Positions 58,672 to 64,000 of a stretch of DNA of 64,000 nucleotides are shown piece by piece. The notes beneath the pieces were generated by a model. That model saw nothing but the letters and a program-made list of their open reading frames with translations. It was not told the origin of the DNA and made no database searches. Made by a program: the position numbers and the translations under genes. This DNA comes from an uncultured Prevotella sp. Its GTDB lineage: Bacteria; Bacteroidota; Bacteroidia; Bacteroidales; Bacteroidaceae. The stretch lies in assembly GCA_905233985.1 (NCBI GenBank), contig CAJOFA010000014.1, forward strand, positions 62,001 to 126,000, read 5' to 3'. The number at the start of each line of letters is the position of its first letter. Positions within the stretch are counted from its first letter, which is position 1.

Positions 58672-58893
58672 CTATTTACGATAGGGAGTGCGCAAATGTT
58701 CCTGACACAGTTGGTTGAGGGTATTCTGGTCAAAAGTACCATCATCCCAAAGCCGTTGCATCTCTGCTTCAAGCCTTGTGGCATAGAAGTTACGCAGCAC
58801 GTCCATTAGTGCATTCAACTCCTGTTCGTCTTGTGCTCCAGCAAATGACTCAAGTATCATCATTTGCGATGCACTCATAGTTTCAACTGACAT
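58672..58893 (-). CDS. Small antitoxin-like protein (73 aa)
   Basis: ESFAGAQDEQELNALMDVLRNFYATRLEAEMQRLWDDGTFDQNTLNQLCQEHLRTPYRK; resembles Bacteroidetes small proteins usually paired with PIN toxins. Confidence 0.5.
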   Translation of the reverse strand: MSVETMSASQMMILESFAGAQDEQELNALMDVLRNFYATRLEAEMQRLWDDGTFDQNTLNQLCQEHLRTPYRK

Positions 58894-59126
58894 ATCTATT
58901 ATATATATTATTTCGCCACAAAGATAAAAAGAATCTTTGAAACAACAAAGAATTTCAGTGGAAAATCGAAAAATATGCTCCGCGATGTGTGATTTTATGC
59001 TCGAAGCGATGTGATTTGATGCTCCGGACTTTGATTATTGTTGTTTCTGTTGTCATGGTTGTTGTTTTATGGCACAGTATTTGCATATTAGCCATCAAAC
59101 AAAAAAAGACAAAATCACACATAGTT

Positions 59127-61223
59127 ATGCAAAAAGGTAACATTGGGGTTACGACTGAGAACATCTTCCCCGTCATCAAAAAGTTTCTCTATAGTGATCA
59201 TGAGATTTTCCTGCGTGAGATGATCAGCAATGCCGTTGACGCTACGCAGAAGTTGAAGACCCTCAAGCAGCAGGGCGATTTCAAGGGTGAGGAGGGCGAC
59301 CTCAGCGTCCGTGTCAGCCTCGACAAGGAACAGGGTACCATCACCATCAGCGACCGCGGTATCGGCATGACCGAGGAGGAGATTGACAAGTACATCAACC
59401 AGATTGCCTTCTCGGGCGTCAATGACTTCCTGGAGAAATACAAGGACAATGCCAACCAGATTATCGGACACTTCGGACTGGGCTTCTACTCGGCCTTCAT
59501 GGTGTCGAAGAAGGTGGAGATTGTCACCCGTTCCTACAAGGACGACAGCCAGGCCGTGAAATGGAGCTGCGACGGCAGCCCTGCCTACGAGATTACGGAC
59601 GCCGAACGCGAGGATCGCGGCACGGACATCATCCTCTATCTCGACGACGACTGCAAGGAGTTCCTCGAGAAAGACAAGATTCAGTCGCTGCTGACGAAGT
59701 ACTGCAAGTTCATGGCCGTGCCCGTCGTCTTCGGCAAGAAGCAGGAGTGGAAGGACGGCAAGATGCAGGACACCGAGGAGGATAACGTCATCAACGACAG
59801 CGAACCCATGTGGACGAAAGCTCCGTCGTCGCTGAAGGACGAGGACTACCAGAAATTCTACCGTACGCTCTACCCCATGAGCGACGAGCCGATGTTCTGG
59901 ATTCATCTCAACGTGGATTATCCGTTTAACCTCACGGGTATCCTCTATTTCCCTCGAATCAAATCGAATATCGACCTGCAGCGCAACAAGATACAGCTCT
60001 ACTGCAACCAGGTGTTCGTCACCGACCAGGTGGAGGGCATCGTGCCTGAGTTCCTGACGCTGTTGCATGGTGTCATCGACTCGCCGGACATCCCGCTGAA
60101 CGTCAGCCGCAGCTATCTGCAGAGCGACCGCGAGGTGAAGAAAATCTCTACCTACATCACCAAGAAGGTGGCCGACCGCCTGCTCGCCCTGTTCAAGGAA
60201 GACCGCAAGGCATACGAAGAGAAATGGGACGACCTCAAGCTCTTCATCAACTACGGTATGCTCAGCGAGGAGTCGTTCTATGACCGCGCCAAGGACTTCA
60301 CGCTGCTGAAGGACACCGAGGGCAAATACTTCACGCTCGAAGAGTACAAGAAGCTCATTGAGGGCGAGCAGAAAGACAAGAACGACACGCTTATCTACCT
60401 CTATGCCACCGACAAGGAGGAGCAGTACTCCTATATCGAGGCTGCCAAGGCCAAGGGCTACAGTGTGCTGATGGCTGACGGACAGCTCGACGTGCCTGCC
60501 ATCCAGATGCTGGAGCAGAAGCTGTCATCTGACAGCAGCGACGGCAAGGGCGGCGTTCGCTTCACCCGTGTGGATTCTGACATCATCGACCGCCTCATCA
60601 TGAAGGCTGACGCGCCGAAGAAGACCATTGACGAGGGCACGGCTGACAATCTGTCAGTTGTCTTCAAGTCACAGCTCCCCGCTATTGGAGGTAATCAAGG
60701 AGCAGCCAAGGCCGACTTCTATGTGGAGGTGCAGAACCTCGGCGAGCAGCAGCAGCCTGTCATCATCACCCAGAGCGAATACATGCGCCGCATGAAGGAG
60801 ATGAGCCGCTACCAGAGCGGTATGGGCTTCTACGCCCAGATGCCCGACAGCTACTCGCTCGTGCTCAATGCCGATCATCCGCTGGTGAAGAAGGTACTCA
60901 CATCGCTCGACAGCGAACTCTCTACGGAACTCAAGCCCATCGAGGCTGAGCTGAAGGGACAGGAGGCTCGTCTCGCAGCCCTTCGTCAGGCACAGGAGAA
61001 GAAGAAGGACGACGAACTGACACAAGAGGAAAAGAACGACAAAGCCAACACGGAGAAGGCCATCCAGGAGCAGAAAGACAAGCGCAAGGAGATGCTTGCC
61101 GGCTTCGGTCAGAAGAACGACCTGGTACACCAGCTCATTGACCTTGCCCTGCTGCAGAACGGTCTGCTGAAAGGCGCCGCCCTTGACAAATTCCTCAAGC
61201 GCAGCATCGAAATGATCAAGTAA
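59127..61223 (+). CDS. htpG: Molecular chaperone HtpG (Hsp90)
   Basis: MQKGNIGVTTENIFPVIKKFLYSDHEIFLREMISNAVDATQKL; ISDRGIGMTEEEI. Confidence 0.97.
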   Translation: MQKGNIGVTTENIFPVIKKFLYSDHEIFLREMISNAVDATQKLKTLKQQGDFKGEEGDLSVRVSLDKEQGTITISDRGIGMTEEEIDKYINQIAFSGVNDFLEKYKDNANQIIGHFGLGFYSAFMVSKKVEIVTRSYKDDSQAVKWSCDGSPAYEITDAEREDRGTDIILYLDDDCKEFLEKDKIQSLLTKYCKFMAVPVVFGKKQEWKDGKMQDTEEDNVINDSEPMWTKAPSSLKDEDYQKFYRTLYPMSDEPMFWIHLNVDYPFNLTGILYFPRIKSNIDLQRNKIQLYCNQVFVTDQVEGIVPEFLTLLHGVIDSPDIPLNVSRSYLQSDREVKKISTYITKKVADRLLALFKEDRKAYEEKWDDLKLFINYGMLSEESFYDRAKDFTLLKDTEGKYFTLEEYKKLIEGEQKDKNDTLIYLYATDKEEQYSYIEAAKAKGYSVLMADGQLDVPAIQMLEQKLSSDSSDGKGGVRFTRVDSDIIDRLIMKADAPKKTIDEGTADNLSVVFKSQLPAIGGNQGAAKADFYVEVQNLGEQQQPVIITQSEYMRRMKEMSRYQSGMGFYAQMPDSYSLVLNADHPLVKKVLTSLDSELSTELKPIEAELKGQEARLAALRQAQEKKKDDELTQEEKNDKANTEKAIQEQKDKRKEMLAGFGQKNDLVHQLIDLALLQNGLLKGAALDKFLKRSIEMIK

Positions 61224-61239
61224 TCAGAGGCAAAAGATG

Positions 61240-62148
61240 TTATAGCGGCAGGGTCATCACAAAGCGTGCGCCGCCGGTATAAGACTGGTCGAGCACGACA
61301 TCGCCACCTAGCCGACGGGCCAGTGAACGTGCCACAGTAAGGCCGATGCCCGTTCCGTCGTAATATTCGTCCAACTGTACGAACTCCTCAAAGACACGGT
61401 CAGCTTCCTCCAAAGGAATACCGATGCCCGTGTCCTCAACAACAAACCGAAGGCCCTGTTCCCCGACATCCATGAGGAGCAGGGCTTTCTTTTTGTCTTT
61501 CGGAATGTCATGACGTGCATGAGCCTCAGCAGGTTTCGTGAACTTACGGGCATTGTCAAGCAGTAGCGTGAGGGCGCGTGTGGCTGCACGCTGGTTAGTA
61601 GTAAGCACTACAGTCTCTGCCTCGGACGACAGTTGCATGTCGAAGGTGAGGTGCTGCGCCGTAGTGATGCCGCTGGCCTCAGCAGCCTCGGCAGCTATCT
61701 GTACGGCAGGCACCTGTTCCGTTCGCTCAATGACGGCCATGCTGTTGGCGTCGCTCAGCTCCAGCATCTTGTTCACCAAGCCGGTAATACGGTCGGTGTT
61801 CTCCGTAATCTGACGGTTGATGTCGTTACGGGTGTCCTCGTCAAGATCCATGCCTGGCGTGGTGATAACCTGTGTAAAGCCCGAGAGGATATTGAGCGGT
61901 GTGCGTATCTCATGCGAAATCTGCTGGATGAAGTTGGTCTTCATCCGCGAAGCATCCTCTGCTCTCTGTCGGGCGACGTCCAGCTGCCGGTTGGTCTCTT
62001 CCAGCTCGTGATAGGTTTCTTCCAGCTTGTCATAGAGCAGCAGCGACTCCTGATAGCCCTCCGACATGATGTCGAAGTTATGCTCCAGGGTCTCGTAGTC
62101 CTCACGCAGCCTGTTCAGCTCTTCCTGTAGTTGCTCTTCGTGCGTCAT
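61240..62148 (-). CDS. Sensor histidine kinase
   Basis: FIQQISHEIRTPLNILSGFTQVI; GTGIGLTVARSLARRLGGD. Confidence 0.92.
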   Translation of the reverse strand: MTHEEQLQEELNRLREDYETLEHNFDIMSEGYQESLLLYDKLEETYHELEETNRQLDVARQRAEDASRMKTNFIQQISHEIRTPLNILSGFTQVITTPGMDLDEDTRNDINRQITENTDRITGLVNKMLELSDANSMAVIERTEQVPAVQIAAEAAEASGITTAQHLTFDMQLSSEAETVVLTTNQRAATRALTLLLDNARKFTKPAEAHARHDIPKDKKKALLLMDVGEQGLRFVVEDTGIGIPLEEADRVFEEFVQLDEYYDGTGIGLTVARSLARRLGGDVVLDQSYTGGARFVMTLPL

Positions 62149-62152
62149 AGCA

Positions 62153-62461
62153 TCAGGCCTTTTGCTCTACAGTCATGAATTTCGTGAAGCCTGTCATCTG
62201 TAGCACTTTATAGATGGCCGGATTCACATTGACAATCTTAAACTGCCCTTTCTTCATCATGACCGTGCGCATAGTCTTCTGAATAATGCGGAGACCCGAG
62301 CTGGCCATATAGGTCAGTTCCGAGCAGTCCATCTCCAGATTGACGCCTGTCTCATCCAAAGCGGGCTGAATGGCGTTTTCAAACTCATCGGCATTCATCG
62401 TGTCAATACGGCTGCCGGTCTTGATGATGGTCTTGCCACCTTCTTTCAATATCTGTGTCAT
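62153..62461 (-). CDS. STAS-domain anti-anti-sigma-factor-like protein
   Basis: GSRIDTMNADEFENAIQPALDETGVNLEMDCSELTYMASSGLRIIQ. Confidence 0.9.
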   Translation of the reverse strand: MTQILKEGGKTIIKTGSRIDTMNADEFENAIQPALDETGVNLEMDCSELTYMASSGLRIIQKTMRTVMMKKGQFKIVNVNPAIYKVLQMTGFTKFMTVEQKA

Positions 62462-62485
62462 AGCTATATTTTTTACTTTCTTTTC

Positions 62486-62899
62486 TTAACTGTTTAACTT
62501 TTTCTTCATGGTCACGAGATTCTTGCCCTCGAGTCGTTGATAGGTCACTTGGTTCATGATATTCTTCACAATGAAGATGCCCATGCCGCCTATCTCACGG
62601 TCTGCTGGGTTCACGTCGGTGTCAAGGTCTTCTTTCAGCGTCGGGTCAAACTCACGCCCCTGGTCGCTTAAGACTAATGTGATTTCCTGCCCGTCGCTCT
62701 CTGCCATCAGTTCAATGTCGGCTTCGGTGTTCTGCGGATAAGCATAGTAAATAACGTTTGACACCATCTCCTCCAACACCAAGTTCAGATTCATCTGTAA
62801 CTCCATGTCAAGGCCAAGCTCTTCACCCAGCTCTTCGATGAAGGTTGCTACCTTCGCCAGCTCGCCGAGTTTGTTGTGGATAATTATTTGCTTTGTCAT
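62486..62899 (-). CDS. RsbW-like ATP-binding serine kinase
   Basis: NLVLEEMVSNVIYYAYPQ; LSDQGREFDP; GGMGIFIVKNIMN. Confidence 0.9.
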   Translation of the reverse strand: MTKQIIIHNKLGELAKVATFIEELGEELGLDMELQMNLNLVLEEMVSNVIYYAYPQNTEADIELMAESDGQEITLVLSDQGREFDPTLKEDLDTDVNPADREIGGMGIFIVKNIMNQVTYQRLEGKNLVTMKKKLNS

Positions 62900-64000
62900 T
62901 TCACATTACTGTTAATTCTGAGACACATCATCGTAAGGTCATCGTTGGGCTCGGCTTCTCCACGGTGTTTCTCCACCGCGCTCTCCAACATGTCAACCGT
63001 CTGCCGGGCACTCTCGAACGGTGCCTGCTTGAGGGTTTCGAGCAGACGGTCGTCGCCAAACTGCTGCTGTTCCAAATTCTCGGCCTCATTCAGGCCGTCA
63101 GTATAAATAAAGAGTGTTTTGTCCTTGATGCTTTCAATCTCCTCGCCCTTGTACTCCAATCCTGACCACATACCAATGGGGGCATTGGGTTCCATCTGGA
63201 TGAAATCGGAGCCCAATACAGGCGGATTGTGTCCGGCATTGCAGAAGTCGAGGTGTCCGGTCTGCAAGTTCACTAGTCCAAGGAAGAACGTGACGAACAT
63301 GCCACTCTCATTGTCGTCGCCGCTGAGGGCGTCGTTCATGCGGGTACATATCTCGGCAGGCATCATCTGCTGGGCAGCAAGTGTACGGAAGAGTCGTGTG
63401 GCCTGTGCCATGAAGAGCGAAGCAGGCACACCCTTTCCGCTGACGTCGCCAACGCAGAAGTAAAGCAGGTCACCGATAAGCACGTAGCCGTAGAGGTCAC
63501 CACCAACTTCCTTCGCTGGAGTCATCGAGGCATACATATCCAATCCCTCGCGGTCGGGGAACACACTAGGCACCATCGACATCTGAATGTCACGGGCAAT
63601 ACGTAACTCACTCTCGATGCGCTCCTGAGCTGCCTTCATCTCGGCCAGACGCTTGGCAGCACGACGGCGTATCAAGGTATAGATGACAAAGAAGATGGTC
63701 AGCAGAACGATGGCAATAATCAGTCCAATGACGCGCTGCTGCAGAATCTCTGCTTGCTGCTGCGATATCTGTCGTTCCTTACCCTGCGTATCGTAGATAG
63801 TGGCAAGCCTGGCGGCATCTATCTCCTTCTGTCGGACAAGGCAAGAGTCAAAGACCTGTGCAATCTGCCCAGCTACATAAACCACCGTATCCTTACGCCC
63901 CGCTCCGATGTTGGCTCTCAATTTATCTACATATGCATCAATATTATCCACCGTCATCTGGACTCCGGAACCTTGAAAGAAATAGTCAAGCCTGGTGAGG
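62896..64000 (-). CDS. SpoIIE/PP2C-type phosphatase, membrane-anchored (5' end outside window)
   Basis: ELRIARDIQMSMVPSVFPDREGLDMYASMTPAKEVGGDLYGYVLIGDLLYFCVGDVSGKGVPASLFMA; frame open to window end (..LTRLDYFFQGSGVQMTVDN). Confidence 0.93.
   Translation of the reverse strand, partial: LTRLDYFFQGSGVQMTVDNIDAYVDKLRANIGAGRKDTVVYVAGQIAQVFDSCLVRQKEIDAARLATIYDTQGKERQISQQQAEILQQRVIGLIIAIVLLTIFFVIYTLIRRRAAKRLAEMKAAQERIESELRIARDIQMSMVPSVFPDREGLDMYASMTPAKEVGGDLYGYVLIGDLLYFCVGDVSGKGVPASLFMAQATRLFRTLAAQQMMPAEICTRMNDALSGDDNESGMFVTFFLGLVNLQTGHLDFCNAGHNPPVLGSDFIQMEPNAPIGMWSGLEYKGEEIESIKDKTLFIYTDGLNEAENLEQQQFGDDRLLETLKQAPFESARQTVDMLESAVEKHRGEAEPNDDLTMMCLRINSNVK

Noticed and set aside
58989-59126. N-terminal hydrophobic extension of HtpG in the ORF track
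   Set aside because: Conserved Hsp90 start is ATG 59127; the extension covers the promoter region

Overview
The window is an ordinary-looking Bacteroidales (Prevotella/Segatella-like) chromosome segment. This is inferred from TAnnTTTG promoters, the split atpDC..BEFHAG operon, T9SS-like C-termini and BtuG-type B12 uptake. Main gene content: an iron/heme-type locus (ScdA-hemerythrin-LuxR regulator, porin, imelysin, di-heme DUF1111 protein, FeoAB); a cobalamin-riboswitch B12 uptake locus (BtuB/BtuG/BtuH-like/BtuF/BtuC); a methylmalonyl-CoA/propionyl-CoA carboxylase cluster; panC/panD; the F1Fo ATP synthase operon; nhaD; relA/spoT; a Ser/Thr kinase-FGE fusion; htpG; and a partner-switching phosphatase module at the right edge. 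RNA genes are tRNA-Cys, tRNA-Arg and a cobalamin riboswitch. The most unusual signals are not genes. (1) Intergenic repeat islands at 55336-56112, 28430-28664 and 27653-27696 are built from degenerate units with a strict ~22-nt period. Units differ in sequence but keep register, and islands end in a shared anchor (AAGTGGATCAGCAGA..CCCGAC) next to gene 3' ends. (2) Many short tracts of tandem heptamers, in about eight sequence families plus one octamer and one nonamer tract, sit in-frame inside housekeeping genes (feoAB, uvrA, queA, relA, btuB, btuF, an FAD oxidoreductase, a GNAT/FemAB protein) or start at stop codons. (3) A tandemly duplicated BtuH/DUF4465-like gene carries frameshifts at the homologous position in both copies. 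Everything here was read by eye from the sequence and the supplied ORF track; no database search was run.
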